Assembly (NCBI GenBank): GCA_900471605.1
Contig: UCEY01000043.1
Span: 124,001-188,000, forward strand
Origin: Hyphomicrobiales bacterium
Lineage (GTDB): Bacteria; Pseudomonadota; Alphaproteobacteria; Rhizobiales; Rhizobiaceae
Reading direction: 5' to 3'
Length of the DNA stretch: 64,000 nucleotides
Shown here piece by piece: positions 26,202 through 35,058 of the stretch. The translations under genes were made by a program, and so were the position numbers. Numbering within the stretch: position 1 is the first letter of the stretch; the number at the start of each line of letters is the position of its first letter. Under the pieces are notes generated by a model. It saw only the letters and a list, made by a program, of their open reading frames with translations, did no database searches and had not been told where the DNA came from.

Positions 26202-26229
26202 ACCCAATCAAGGGTAGAGGGGCTGTGTC

Positions 26230-26571
26230 ATGGTTAAGAAATTTTGCGGATTAGCCGCCGCTTTTGTGGCTATTCTGGTGTCAGCGGGTGCCTCCCACGC
26301 CGCGGACGATCTTGTGTTCACCCTGATCAACAAGACAAAGGGTACGCTCGAGCGCTTTTATACCTCTCCGGAAGGCGTGGATAACTGGGAGGAAGACGTT
26401 TTCGGCGATGACGTGCTGGAGCCGGGCCAGAGCGTCAAGATCACCATCCGCGATGGCCGCCGCGCCTGCAAATACGACTTGCGCTTCGAATTCTCCGAGG
26501 ATTCCAAACTCGAAGACATGGAAGACACGCAGGACATCTGCAAGATGGACACCTACACCCTGCATCAGTAA
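26230..26571 (+). CDS. Small secreted protein of unknown function
   Basis: A 113-residue protein with a clear Sec signal peptide (basic VKK, hydrophobic stretch, cleavage near ASHAA) and an acidic mature part of about 88 residues. Two cysteines late in the mature part (RRACKYDLRF and TQDICKMDTY) could form a disulfide in the periplasm. I recognise no enzyme motif. It lies divergent from the efflux adaptor and 85 bp upstream of a DUF2171 gene. A possible operator lies just upstream. Confidence 0.8.
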   Translation: MVKKFCGLAAAFVAILVSAGASHAADDLVFTLINKTKGTLERFYTSPEGVDNWEEDVFGDDVLEPGQSVKITIRDGRRACKYDLRFEFSEDSKLEDMEDTQDICKMDTYTLHQ

Positions 26572-26656
26572 TCGATCGGGTAGCGGGCGTTTCACGAAGA
26601 GCATGCATCGATATCTCCAGTCATGCGTTGTCGGAACGCAGAAAAGGAGATTTCCC

Positions 26657-26917
26657 ATGATCGATGCTGCGAAAATCAAGGAACATGCCGAAGTCATCGG
26701 CGCGGACGGTGTTCATGTCGGAACGGTCGACCGCGTCGAAGGCAGCCGTATCAAGCTGACCAGGAAGGACAGCGGTGAGGGCGGCCATCGGGGCCACCAT
26801 CACTTCGTCCCGCTTGAACTTGTCGCCGATATCGAAGGCAACAGGGTTCGCCTGTCGGCCGATGGCAATGTCGCGGTGACATTCGAAGAGGAAGAGGGCG
26901 GCAAGGCCGTTCATTGA
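26657..26917 (+). CDS. DUF2171 domain protein
   Basis: An 86-residue soluble protein matching the DUF2171 pattern: IKEHAEVIGADGVHVGTVDR, then RIKLTRKDSGEGGHRGHHHF and PLELVADIEGNRVRLS. Its short beta-rich fold resembles the PRC-barrel type, and members are often linked to stress, but no reaction is known. AAGGAGA at 26645-26651 gives a good ribosome binding site for ATG 26657. It ends 15 bp before a strong terminator. Confidence 0.85.
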   Translation: MIDAAKIKEHAEVIGADGVHVGTVDRVEGSRIKLTRKDSGEGGHRGHHHFVPLELVADIEGNRVRLSADGNVAVTFEEEEGGKAVH

Positions 26918-26931
26918 TTGGCTGGACATAA

Positions 26932-26963
26932 AAAGCCGGTGCCTCTCAAGGGGCGCCGGCTTT
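26932..26963 (+). terminator. Intrinsic terminator after the DUF2171 gene
   Basis: Twelve-pair stem (AAAGCCGGTGCC with GGCGCCGGCTTT, one G-T pair) and an eight-base loop. The A and T ends allow use from both sides, and the small minus-strand gene at 26995-27174 ends just beyond it. Confidence 0.8.
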
Positions 26964-26994
26964 CCGTTTCAGATCACACCTTGAGGTGTCCGGC

Positions 26995-27174
26995 TTATTG
27001 AATGGTACCGGGAACGCCGAAACGTTCCGGCAGGAAGGCGGTTTCAGCCGGAGAACCGCTGAGCCGGTCTGATTTCGCAGCCACGCTGGGGCCGGCCGGA
27101 TGCATCAGAAGGGCGACGACCAACCCGCCGGCGATGGCGGATCCCAAGGCAATCAGGACATTTTGGGTGCGCAT
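26995..27174 (-). CDS. Small membrane-anchored protein of 59 residues
   Basis: A short gene. Its start ATG has a strong upstream GAGGAG ribosome binding site at 7-8 bases' spacing. The product has one N-terminal hydrophobic stretch (VLIALGSAIAGGLVVALLM), which could be a membrane anchor or uncleaved signal, then a polar tail rich in Ser, Pro and Glu. Nothing in the sequence identifies a function. It shares the terminator at 26932-26963 with the convergent DUF2171 gene. The gene call rests on the ribosome binding site, the open frame and its fit between neighbours. Confidence 0.6.
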   Translation of the reverse strand: MRTQNVLIALGSAIAGGLVVALLMHPAGPSVAAKSDRLSGSPAETAFLPERFGVPGTIQ

Positions 27175-27266
27175 GGCAACACTCCTCTATTGCCTGACAA
27201 CACCCGGGAGATGGGAAGGTTCCGGCCTGCGCCGGAACCCTGAAATCAATGCTGCGTGAACGGCAG

Positions 27267-27845
27267 TCAGGCCTTTTCGCGCGCCGTCTTGAGCGCCGTC
27301 GCCCACCACGAAAGATCGTCGAGCATTGTCTTCACGCCGGGTTCCAGATGGGTGAGTTCCGCAAGCGCCTTGCCCTGCTGCCAGACCGCGAAGAAATCGG
27401 CGCCCTGAATGTGGACGCCCGGGCGCGTCGGGACCATCTGGAGCTCGACCGCGATCGTGCGAAAATGTTCGACCGCGCGTGCGCCGCCGACGCTGCCGTA
27501 TCCGACTGCCGCTGCCGGCTTGCGGTTCCATTCCGGATAGGAATAGTCGAGCGCGTTCTTCAGCGCCGCCGTGATCGAGCGGTTGTATTCGGCGACGACG
27601 AAGATATAGCCGTCGAACTCGGCGACCTTCTTCTGCCAGCGGCGGCCGACTTCGCTTTCGGTGGGAACCCAGGCGTTCGACGCCTTTTCGTTGAAGAATG
27701 GCAGCGGGAAATCGCGCAGGTCGACGATCTCGAAATCCATGTCGTCGCGCTTCGACGCGGTGTCGTAAATCCACTGTGCCGGCTTGTCGCCGAAACGGAC
27801 GTCGCGCGTGCTGCCGATGATGATCGCAATCTTTGGCTTGGCCAT
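27267..27845 (-). CDS. NAD(P)H-dependent FMN reductase family protein
   Basis: A 192-residue flavodoxin-like oxidoreductase. The FMN phosphate loop is visible as IIGSTRDVRFGDKPAQW, and the isoalloxazine-side motif as VAEYNRSITAALKNALDY, both typical of the NADPH-dependent FMN/azo/chromate reductase family. It probably uses FMN to reduce quinones or similar acceptors in the cytoplasm. The physiological substrate is unknown. It is transcribed on the minus strand, 92 bp upstream of the 59-residue gene. Confidence 0.9.
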   Translation of the reverse strand: MAKPKIAIIIGSTRDVRFGDKPAQWIYDTASKRDDMDFEIVDLRDFPLPFFNEKASNAWVPTESEVGRRWQKKVAEFDGYIFVVAEYNRSITAALKNALDYSYPEWNRKPAAAVGYGSVGGARAVEHFRTIAVELQMVPTRPGVHIQGADFFAVWQQGKALAELTHLEPGVKTMLDDLSWWATALKTAREKA

Positions 27846-27965
27846 GAAAACCTCTCGTAGTGGGAAATTGTATTTGGACGGGACCGCAGGATTATGGCGG
27901 CGAGGCCGGAACGGTCAAGCGGCTCCGAAGGCCGCCGTCAAGAGATCGACCGCGTCATGCGCTCT

Positions 27966-28091
27966 TCAGTTCCGGGCCGAGAGTTCCATGGGAGAAGCCA
28001 TGATTTCGCCGCCGCCGAGTGACTGGTCGGCATATTTGAAAGCCAGGATGCTGAGTACCGAAACGATCATGACGATGAATATAATGCGCAT
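27966..28091 (-). CDS. Very small membrane protein of 41 residues
   Basis: A short frame whose ATG is preceded by AAGGAGCATCCAT, a good ribosome binding site. The N-terminal half (MRIIFIVMIVSVLSILAF) is a single membrane helix and the remaining residues are polar. Nothing in the sequence assigns a function. Small inner-membrane peptides of this form are common in rhizobia. The call rests on the binding site, the helix and the clean open frame. A symmetric GCAAACGTGTTTGC lies about 20 bp upstream. Confidence 0.55.
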   Translation of the reverse strand: MRIIFIVMIVSVLSILAFKYADQSLGGGEIMASPMELSARN

Positions 28092-28254
28092 ATGGATGCT
28101 CCTTCGGCCGAGCAAACGTGTTTGCACTCGTTAAGGTTCCGGCATCGATTTCATCAGAGGACGGTAATTCATCCCTGGGTTTTGGTTAAAATGAGATTGA
28201 CTCTACCGTCATCGCTCGCCTGACTTTCGAAAGGCCTCTCCCATCTAAGGCGGC

Positions 28255-28560
28255 ATGACTGAATCTCAAAGGACGTGGATCAAGGCGGCCGCCGAAGCCG
28301 GCAGCTATCGGCGGATGTATTTTCTCGCGGCCGAAATCGCGGTCGGCGAGACGGCGTCCCGCGAGTCGAGAGCCGCCGCGCGCCGGGTTGTCCGGGTGCT
28401 TGAGGATGTGGTGGACAGGCCGATCGCCGACGCGCTCGTTCTGGCTCGGGCGAGGAAAAGGTTTGCCGAACTGGTCGCTGCCTTGGAATGCGTCTCGCAA
28501 GGCGAGCGGCCAGGCGCGAACCAGGAACGCCGCCCGGTCGCGAAAACGGGGCGGCGTTGA
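28255..28560 (+). CDS. Hypothetical protein of 101 residues
   Basis: A helical, Ala/Arg-rich soluble protein with no recognised domain. Its start ATG is preceded by a weak AAGG. The later residues (GANQERRPVAKTGRR) are basic and disordered. It sits divergent from the 41-residue gene and convergent with degP, 21 bp from the degP stop. The frame is open and the codon pattern is plausible, but there is no further support. Confidence 0.55.
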   Translation: MTESQRTWIKAAAEAGSYRRMYFLAAEIAVGETASRESRAAARRVVRVLEDVVDRPIADALVLARARKRFAELVAALECVSQGERPGANQERRPVAKTGRR

Positions 28561-28581
28561 TGGACGAAGAAGGGGCAGAGC

Positions 28582-30123
28582 TCAACCGATCGAGAAGGGA
28601 ACCGCGACGAAGGTCTGGTTCTCGCCGCGCTGGATGAGCAAGAGGACCGACTTGCGCCCCGACTTGCCGGCTTCGGCAACCGCCGCCTTGGCTTCCTTGG
28701 CGGATTTTACCGGCTGCTGGTTGATCGAGACGATGATGTCTCCGGGCTGCAGGCCTGCGTCGGCGGCCGGCTTGTCGGGAGCGACGCTTTCGATCACGGC
28801 CCCGTTTTCCCGGCGCGGCAGGTTCAGGGCCTGGCGGATGTCGGGGGTGATGTCGGCAAGGCCGATGCCGATGGTCGGCACCCGCTGGGCGCCCTGCATG
28901 GACTTGTCGCCCTTGTCGGCGGACGCCTGCTGCTGGTCGGGCTGGTTGCCGCCGACGGTGATGCTGAGATTGCGGCTTTCACCCTGGCGCCAGACGGTCA
29001 GGCCCTCCTTGGCGCCGGGCGTCAGGTCGGCCACCATGCGCGACAGGTCGCGCGGGGATTTGATCGCCTGGCCACCGAGCGCGGTGATGACGTCGCCCGT
29101 CTGGACACCGGCCTTGGCAGCCGGCGTGTCGTCGTTGACATTGGCGACCAGCGCGCCTTCCGGCTTGTCGAGGCCGATGGCGCCCGCCACATCCGCCGTC
29201 ACCGGCTGGATCTGCACGCCGATGAAGCCGTGTTCGATCGAGCCGTCCTTCATCAGCTTGGCGACGACCTTCTGGGCCTGATCGGAAGGGATGGCAAAGC
29301 CGACCCCGACGCTGCCGCCATTCGGCGAATAGATCGCGGTGTTGATGCCGACCACCTTGCCTTCGAGATCGACCAGCGGGCCGCCGGAATTGCCATGGTT
29401 GATGGGCGCGTCGATCTGGATGAAGTCGTCGTAGGGACCGCTGTGCAGATCGCGTCCGCGGGCCGAAACGATGCCGGCCGTGACAGTCGTGCCGATGCCG
29501 AAGGGATTGCCGATCGCCAGAATCTGGTCGCCGGCATTGAGCTTGTCCGAATCACCCCAGGCGATGGTCGTGAGCGGCTTGGGCGCCTTGATCTTGATGA
29601 CGGCGAGATCGGATTTCGGATCGGCGCCGATCAGCTTGGCCGGAACATCGGTGCCGTCGTCGAGCGTCACCTTGATGTCGATCGCGTTGTCGATCACGTG
29701 GTTGTTGGTGACGATGTAGCCGTCCGCCGTGACCACGAAGCCGGAGCCGAGAGCCTCCGCGCGCGGCGCCTGGCGCTGCTGCGGCATCTGGCGAGGCACG
29801 GGGATGCCCTGCTGGCCGAAGAACTGCCGGAACTGCTCGTCGAACGGCGAATCGTCGCCGGAGGACGAACCGTCGTCGGAAGCGACGTTCTGCGCCTTCA
29901 TCGTGGTGGTAATGGTGACGACCGCCGGCTTGTCGGCCGAAACGATCGGCGCAAACGAGCCGCCCGGAGCGACGACGCCGGAAACGGAGCCGGCAGCGGC
30001 CGTTGCCATCGTTGCCGCATGCGCCGCATTGGTGCCCTGGATGACCGGAATGGCGAGCGGGACCGCAACGATGGCGGCGCCGAGAAGTACTGCGATCCGA
30101 TGTCTGCGAAGGATATTGGACAT
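28582..30123 (-). CDS. Periplasmic serine protease/chaperone, DegP (HtrA) family
   Basis: A 513-residue envelope quality-control protease. The N-terminus has a signal or anchor (RRHRIAVLLGAAIVAVPLAI). The catalytic triad is His142 (TNNHVID), Asp172 (PKSDLAVI) and Ser246 (GNSGGPL). Two PDZ domains follow: GFIGVQIQPV onward, and GIGLADI onward near the C-terminus. It degrades or holds misfolded periplasmic proteins. ATG 30123 follows AAAGGAAG and is preferred over an in-frame start at 30153. A long gene-free leader (30124-30751) lies upstream, so stress control may act there, but no sigma-factor site was certain. Confidence 0.96.
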   Translation of the reverse strand: MSNILRRHRIAVLLGAAIVAVPLAIPVIQGTNAAHAATMATAAAGSVSGVVAPGGSFAPIVSADKPAVVTITTTMKAQNVASDDGSSSGDDSPFDEQFRQFFGQQGIPVPRQMPQQRQAPRAEALGSGFVVTADGYIVTNNHVIDNAIDIKVTLDDGTDVPAKLIGADPKSDLAVIKIKAPKPLTTIAWGDSDKLNAGDQILAIGNPFGIGTTVTAGIVSARGRDLHSGPYDDFIQIDAPINHGNSGGPLVDLEGKVVGINTAIYSPNGGSVGVGFAIPSDQAQKVVAKLMKDGSIEHGFIGVQIQPVTADVAGAIGLDKPEGALVANVNDDTPAAKAGVQTGDVITALGGQAIKSPRDLSRMVADLTPGAKEGLTVWRQGESRNLSITVGGNQPDQQQASADKGDKSMQGAQRVPTIGIGLADITPDIRQALNLPRRENGAVIESVAPDKPAADAGLQPGDIIVSINQQPVKSAKEAKAAVAEAGKSGRKSVLLLIQRGENQTFVAVPFSIG

Positions 30124-30751
30124 GAAGGTCTTCCTTTCTGCTTTTGTCTGCATGTCCCGGCGCCGGGAGGCGGGCGCATTCAGGGCATGAGGGATCGACG
30201 CCGCCCGAGAGGCGGGCGACTGATCGGTTGGATTTTGAAGGTTGCGAGGCTGAAAGCGGTTTCAGAGCAAAGCCGCTGCTTCAGACGGCCGGATCACCGG
30301 GAGACAGGCGAAACAACCCGGGCTCCATACGATCGAAAGCGATCGCCGGGCGGTCCGGTGAGGTGCCAGACCGGGCAGGGCGCCGGCGGCACCGTGGAAT
30401 ACTGGTTTGTCGGAACAGTTGAGCGCATGTGAGGGCTCCACCTTTGGTGAACGGTCCTGGAACTGCCCCTGCCGTCGCGACATCAACTGGTCGCCGGCAG
30501 CATTCAGTCTTGCAGATAGAAATACGCCCCGAAGCGGCGCAGGTCAGCTTAATAATAAATAAGGTTCCAGCGCCGCGCTTTGCCGAATTTTGGGCCCAAT
30601 CCTGCGCTCCAGGCCAGGGCGTTGCTTGCGCAGATATTGTTTTTCAATGACTTGCGGGAATTCGGGTTACTTCAACGCAGCCCCGGATTGCCGTGTAAAC
30701 GTGACGCGGTTGTAATGAACGGGTTCAGCGGGAAAGATGAGGAAATTTTAA
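30124..30751. other. Gene-free 628-bp region between degP and tRNA-Lys
   Basis: Holds the degP promoter on the minus strand and the downstream flank of the tRNA gene. I found no supported gene on either strand: the frames are short, lack good ribosome binding sites and have poor coding character. An AT-rich stretch near 30548-30563 and small GC-rich hairpins near 30200 are the only structure. No ECF or heat-shock promoter could be named with confidence. Confidence 0.6.
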
Positions 30752-30827
30752 TGGTGAGAGCGCAGGGATTCGAACCCTGGACCTACTGATTAAAAGTCAG
30801 TTGCTCTACCGACTGAGCTACGCTCTC
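30752..30827 (-). tRNA. tRNA-Lys (anticodon TTT)
   Basis: A complete cloverleaf of 76 bases including the encoded CCA. The acceptor stem GAGAGCG pairs with CGCTCTC, the D arm and T arm (CAGGG-TTCGAAT-CCCTG) are normal, and the anticodon loop CTTTTAA gives TTT. The discriminator base is A, as expected for lysine. It stands alone between degP and ccdA. No integration scar was seen next to its 3' end. Confidence 0.97.
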
Positions 30828-31033
30828 CCGTGGCCGCGGTGAGCGCGTCCTTGAAAGTGCGCGGAACATAGGCAGGTGACCTCTTGCGGTCAACCCGCAA
30901 AAACAGCAAAAATGCGGCTATCTGACGCTTTTCCATGGCCGTGCGAAAAGGTGATTGGCATTCGCAGCGTCAGGCCATTACCTCAAGTGCCAAGACGCGG
31001 GCTTCCGGAAAGGCCCGCCTTCCGGAGCCAGAC

Positions 31034-31789
31034 GTGTCGATTGCCGAAATATCACTGCTGAGTGCGCTTCTTGCCGGCGCATTGTCGTTTCTCTCCCCTT
31101 GCGTGTTGCCGCTCGTGCCGCCCTATCTCTGTTACATGGCCGGCATTTCGGTCGACCAGTTTCGCGGCGGAGGGGCGGCGGTCGTCGATTCGGGAGGCGG
31201 GACACGCCGCGCGGTGCTGAAATCGGCGCTGTTCTTCACGCTCGGCTTTGCGACCGTCTTCGTGGCGCTCGGGGCCGGCGCCTCGACGATCGGCGTGCTC
31301 TTGCGCCAGCATCTCGATCTCCTGTCCAAGCTCGGTGGCCTGATCATCATCGTCATGGGCCTGAATTTCCTGGGCGTCTTCCGGATCGGTCTTCTTGCAC
31401 GCGAGGCGCGCTTCCAGGGTGGCGGGCAGCCGGCAACGCTTTCCGGCGCCTATGTCATGGGGCTTGCCTTCGCCTTCGGCTGGACGCCCTGCATCGGTCC
31501 GGTGCTGGGCGCGATCCTCGGCGTTGCCGCATCCCGCGATACAGTCGGCGAAGGGGCGGCGCTGCTCGCCATCTATTCGCTCGGCCTTGCCGTACCGTTC
31601 TGGATCGCCGCCGGTTTCTCCGGCGCCTTCATGCGGTTCCTCACCCGCTTCCGTCGTCATCTCGGCCTGGTCGAGAAGGTCATGGGCGTCTTCCTGATTC
31701 TGACCGGGCTCGCCTTCATCTTCGGTTTCGTCACATCTGCCGCGATCTGGTTCCAGCAGACCTTTCCAATCCTCATGCAAATCGGCTAA
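31034..31789 (+). CDS. ccdA: Cytochrome c biogenesis protein CcdA
   Basis: A 251-residue membrane protein that carries reducing power from cytoplasmic thioredoxin to the periplasm for cytochrome c and thiol repair. It has six predicted helices and the paired redox cysteines Cys23 (SFLSPCVLPLVPPY) and Cys153 (GWTPCIGPVLGAIL). The GTG start at 31034 opens directly onto the first helix; earlier in-frame starts would add unconserved sequence. A carrier gene follows after 44 bp. No ccm genes are nearby. Confidence 0.94.
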   Translation: MSIAEISLLSALLAGALSFLSPCVLPLVPPYLCYMAGISVDQFRGGGAAVVDSGGGTRRAVLKSALFFTLGFATVFVALGAGASTIGVLLRQHLDLLSKLGGLIIIVMGLNFLGVFRIGLLAREARFQGGGQPATLSGAYVMGLAFAFGWTPCIGPVLGAILGVAASRDTVGEGAALLAIYSLGLAVPFWIAAGFSGAFMRFLTRFRRHLGLVEKVMGVFLILTGLAFIFGFVTSAAIWFQQTFPILMQIG

Positions 31790-31833
31790 CGGAAAGCGTC
31801 TTCTCATACACCCGGTCAGCGGGCAGGAAACCG

Positions 31834-32796
31834 ATGGCCGACATCATTGCATTGCTGCTGCCTTTCTTCGGTCTGATCTTCATCGGATATCTTGCCGCGA
31901 GAGTGACGAAACAGCCGGCCGAAGCGCTCGGCTGGATGAATACGTTCATCATCTACGCGGCCCTGCCGGCGTTGTTCTTCAAGCTCGTGTCGCGCACCCC
32001 GGTCGAACAGCTGACCCGCGCCGACTTCATCTTCGGCGAAATCGGCGCGACCTACCTCGTCTTCCTCGTCGTCTTCCTGATCGGCTTCTTCATCCGCCGC
32101 AATTCCTTTGCCGATTGCACCATCCAGTCCTTTGCCGGCGCCTACGGCAATATCGGCTATATGGGGCCGGGCCTGGCGCTGCTCGCTTTCGGCGAGGCGG
32201 CGGCGGTGCCGGTGGCGTTGATCGTCTGCTTCGAGAACGCCGCCCATTTCATCGTCGCACCGGCAATGATGGCGGTTGCCGGTGGCGACAAGCGCCCCGC
32301 CGGAGAGGTCGTTGCCGATATCGTGCGAAAAGTCGTGCTGCACCCGTTCATCATCTCGACGGTGCTCGGCTTCTGCTTCGCGGCATTTGCAGTGCAGCCG
32401 CCGGCTGCCTTCCAGCGCCTCATCGACTACCTCGCCCAGGCGGCCGCACCCTGCGCGCTGTTTGCCATGGGGGTGACGCTGGCGCTGAGGCCGATCAAGC
32501 GGGTGCCGGTGGAGATCGGCTATATCACCGTCTTCAAGCTGATATTCCTGCCGATGACCACCTATGTCGTCCTGTCGCTGATCGGCAATTTCGATCCCGT
32601 CTGGATCTATTCGGCGACGCTGCTGTCGGCGCTGCCGACGGCGACCAATGTTTTCGTCATCAGCCAGCAATACGGCGTCTGGCAGGAAAGGGCATCCGCC
32701 AGCATCCTGATCATCACCGTCGCGTCGGTGGCAACGCTGCCGGTGCTGCTCTACCTCATCAACTCCGGCACCTTACCGCCGGATCTCTTTCCGTAA
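31834..32796 (+). CDS. AEC family transporter (auxin efflux carrier type)
   Basis: A 320-residue inner-membrane carrier with about ten hydrophobic segments in the two-half layout of AEC proteins. The central GAYGNIGYMGPGLALLAFGE and the later ALPTATNVFVISQQYG blocks are the family landmarks that line the substrate path. Bacterial members carry malate, malonate or similar acids. The substrate here is unknown. Its 3' end overlaps the convergent monooxygenase gene by 24 bp. Confidence 0.9.
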   Translation: MADIIALLLPFFGLIFIGYLAARVTKQPAEALGWMNTFIIYAALPALFFKLVSRTPVEQLTRADFIFGEIGATYLVFLVVFLIGFFIRRNSFADCTIQSFAGAYGNIGYMGPGLALLAFGEAAAVPVALIVCFENAAHFIVAPAMMAVAGGDKRPAGEVVADIVRKVVLHPFIISTVLGFCFAAFAVQPPAAFQRLIDYLAQAAAPCALFAMGVTLALRPIKRVPVEIGYITVFKLIFLPMTTYVVLSLIGNFDPVWIYSATLLSALPTATNVFVISQQYGVWQERASASILIITVASVATLPVLLYLINSGTLPPDLFP

Positions 32797-33975
32797 GGCG
32801 TCGACGACGGCGCGCAGGCCCCGGCCGGGCTCGATGCCTTCCCGCATCAGCAGGTTCCGCAGCGGCGGCGCGCTGGTGAGGATGTGCAGGCCGGCGGCGC
32901 GCAGCATCTGCACGGGCAGGAAATCCGACAGCAGCGATCGGTTGAGAAGATCGACGCCGACGGTGCGGCTGACGATGTCCGGCCCGCGGCGCCGGTTGAA
33001 GCGGTCGCCGGCATCGCCCGGGATCGGACGTTCGCCGGTGGCGACGAGCAGTTCCGAAAGCGCGATGATGTCGCGCAGTGACAGGTTGAGGCCCTGCGCT
33101 CCGATTGGCGGAAAGGCATGCGCAGCCTCGCCGATCAGCGCCAGCCGGCCCTTGCCGAACCGCTCGGCCATCAGGCTGGAAAGCGGCCAGGCCTGCGGCG
33201 TGCCTTCGACTGTCACCTTGCCAAGCATCGACTGCATGCGGTCCTCGACGAGCCGCGAGAGTTCTCCGGCCGGAAGTCCGAGCATTCGCTGCGCCTCGTC
33301 CGGCTTCACCACCCAGACGAGACTGGAGCGCAGGCCGGGCAGGGGAACCTGGGTGAACGGTCCACTTTCGGTGTGGAATTCCGTGGAGACATTGCCGTGC
33401 GGCAGGGTATGGGCGAAATTCAGCACCAGTGCCGACTGCGGATAGGACCAGCGGCGCACGCCGATGCCGGCGGTTTCGCGTGCCTTCGACTGGCGGCCGT
33501 CCGCACCCACCACGAAATCGGCGCTGGCGATCGTGCCGTCCGACAAGGTCAGCATCACTCTTTCGGCCGAGAAATCGAAGGTTTCGACGGTCTGCGCCAC
33601 CTTGGTGATATTAGGCTCGGCGGCCACCGCAGCATCGAGCGTTTCCGAGAGTGCCCTGTTTGGAATGTTGTAGCCGAAGGCGTAGAGGCCGACATCCTGC
33701 GCCCGGAACTGCGCCGTCGGGGCGCGCAGCAGCCTCTTGGTGCCATCGATGATCTGCATGACGGAGAGCGGCGCCGCCGACGGCGCGATAGTCTCCCAGA
33801 GACCGAGCCGTTCGAGGAAGCGGATCGAATGATCCATCAGCGCAGTGGTGCGTTCGTCGGTTTTTTCGGAAAGGGGCGCGATCATCGCCACCTTGCGTCC
33901 CGCCCGTGCGAGCGCCAGCGCGGCAACCGATCCGGCAAGCCCCCCGCCCACCACGGCGATCTCGAAATGCTCCAT
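32773..33975 (-). CDS. UbiH/COQ6 family FAD monooxygenase
   Basis: A 400-residue flavoprotein hydroxylase probably used in ubiquinone synthesis. The FAD Rossmann motif VVGGGLAGSVAALALARAG lies near the start, the DG motif appears as VVGADGRQSKAR, and the second FAD motif as LALIGEAAHAFPPIGAQG. The start is placed at ATG 33975 (MEHFEIAVVGGG); an upstream start at 33996 is possible but adds seven unlikely residues. Which ring position it hydroxylates cannot be told from the sequence alone. It is divergent from pcs across a 187 bp spacer. Confidence 0.9.
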   Translation of the reverse strand: MEHFEIAVVGGGLAGSVAALALARAGRKVAMIAPLSEKTDERTTALMDHSIRFLERLGLWETIAPSAAPLSVMQIIDGTKRLLRAPTAQFRAQDVGLYAFGYNIPNRALSETLDAAVAAEPNITKVAQTVETFDFSAERVMLTLSDGTIASADFVVGADGRQSKARETAGIGVRRWSYPQSALVLNFAHTLPHGNVSTEFHTESGPFTQVPLPGLRSSLVWVVKPDEAQRMLGLPAGELSRLVEDRMQSMLGKVTVEGTPQAWPLSSLMAERFGKGRLALIGEAAHAFPPIGAQGLNLSLRDIIALSELLVATGERPIPGDAGDRFNRRRGPDIVSRTVGVDLLNRSLLSDFLPVQMLRAAGLHILTSAPPLRNLLMREGIEPGRGLRAVVDALRKEIRR

Positions 33976-34162
33976 GTCCGTCGTCCTGCTCTGCAAGTGT
34001 CCTTACCGATTATCTAGAACGTCAGCCGACGGATATCCATGGGACACGGCGGCGCAGCATAGAAAAAGCAAGGCTTTATGCCGGCCGGCAGGGCGAAGTT
34101 GGTTGCAATGCGCGAGGAATGGCCGCATACCTCGCCGGATGTGGGAAAGGCGGGACTGACGC

Positions 34163-34891
34163 GTGATCAGACGAATCTTCAATTACAGAAAAGTCCCGTA
34201 CGCTGAAATCCGCGCCTTTTCGGTCCATCTCCTGACGGCATCCGGATCGTTCCTGGCCTTCCTCGGCGTGGTCGCAGCGGCCGAGCATCGTTTCGTCGAC
34301 ATGTTCTGGTGGCTGGGTCTGGCGCTTCTGGTCGACGGCATCGACGGGCCGATCGCGCGCAAGGTGCGGGTCAAGGAAGTGCTGCCCAACTGGTCGGGCG
34401 ATACGCTCGACAATATCATCGACTACGTGACTTACGTGTTGCTGCCGGCGTTCGCGCTCTACCAGAGCGGCATGATCGGCGAGCCATGGTCCTTTGTGGC
34501 CGCGGGCGCGATCGTCGTATCGAGCGCGGTCTATTATGCGGACATGGGCATGAAGACGGACGAGTATTTTTTCTCCGGCTTTCCGGTCGTGTGGAACATG
34601 GTGGTCTTCACGCTTTTCGTCATCGATGCGAGCGCCACTGCGGCTCTGGTGGTGATCTCGGTCTCGGTCATTCTGACCTTCCTGCCGATCAACTTTCTGC
34701 ATCCGGTGCGCGTCAAGCGGCTGCGTCCGCTCAATCTGGCGGTCTGCCTCGTCTGGTGCGCACTCGGCGGCTATTCATTGCTGCTTCATTTCGCGACGCC
34801 GGCCTGGGTCGTCTACGGGGTCGTTCTGAGCGGCATCTATCTCTATTGCATCGGCGGCGTGCTCCAGCTTTTCCCCAGTCTTGGAAAATAG
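34163..34891 (+). CDS. pcs: Phosphatidylcholine synthase
   Basis: Joins choline to CDP-diacylglycerol to make phosphatidylcholine directly in the membrane, a route typical of rhizobia and a few other host-associated bacteria. It has 242 residues with about seven hydrophobic segments. The CDP-alcohol phosphotransferase motif is visible as DGPIARK, followed after a short spacer by GDTLDNIIDYV with its aspartates. The start is GTG 34163. The gene is monocistronic, 167 bp before the ABC importer operon. It supports the Rhizobiales assignment. Confidence 0.96.
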   Translation: MIRRIFNYRKVPYAEIRAFSVHLLTASGSFLAFLGVVAAAEHRFVDMFWWLGLALLVDGIDGPIARKVRVKEVLPNWSGDTLDNIIDYVTYVLLPAFALYQSGMIGEPWSFVAAGAIVVSSAVYYADMGMKTDEYFFSGFPVVWNMVVFTLFVIDASATAALVVISVSVILTFLPINFLHPVRVKRLRPLNLAVCLVWCALGGYSLLLHFATPAWVVYGVVLSGIYLYCIGGVLQLFPSLGK

Positions 34892-35058
34892 TTGGACGTT
34901 CCCGGACCCCCATGTCTTTACTGTTGTGCGAAGCAACAAAAAAGGTATCAATATCAGTCGAATGTCCGGGGTGATCGCCGGATGTCGGCTAAATCAATAC
35001 ACTGTGCAGCCGTGAAAACCTCGCAGAAGGTGAGGCCCGCAGTGAACGAGGGGGTTCA

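Noticed and set aside
28112-28125. Palindrome GCAAACGTGTTTGC upstream of the 41-codon gene
   Set aside because: Symmetric and operator-like, but short and with no matching regulator or second copy, so not claimed as a site.
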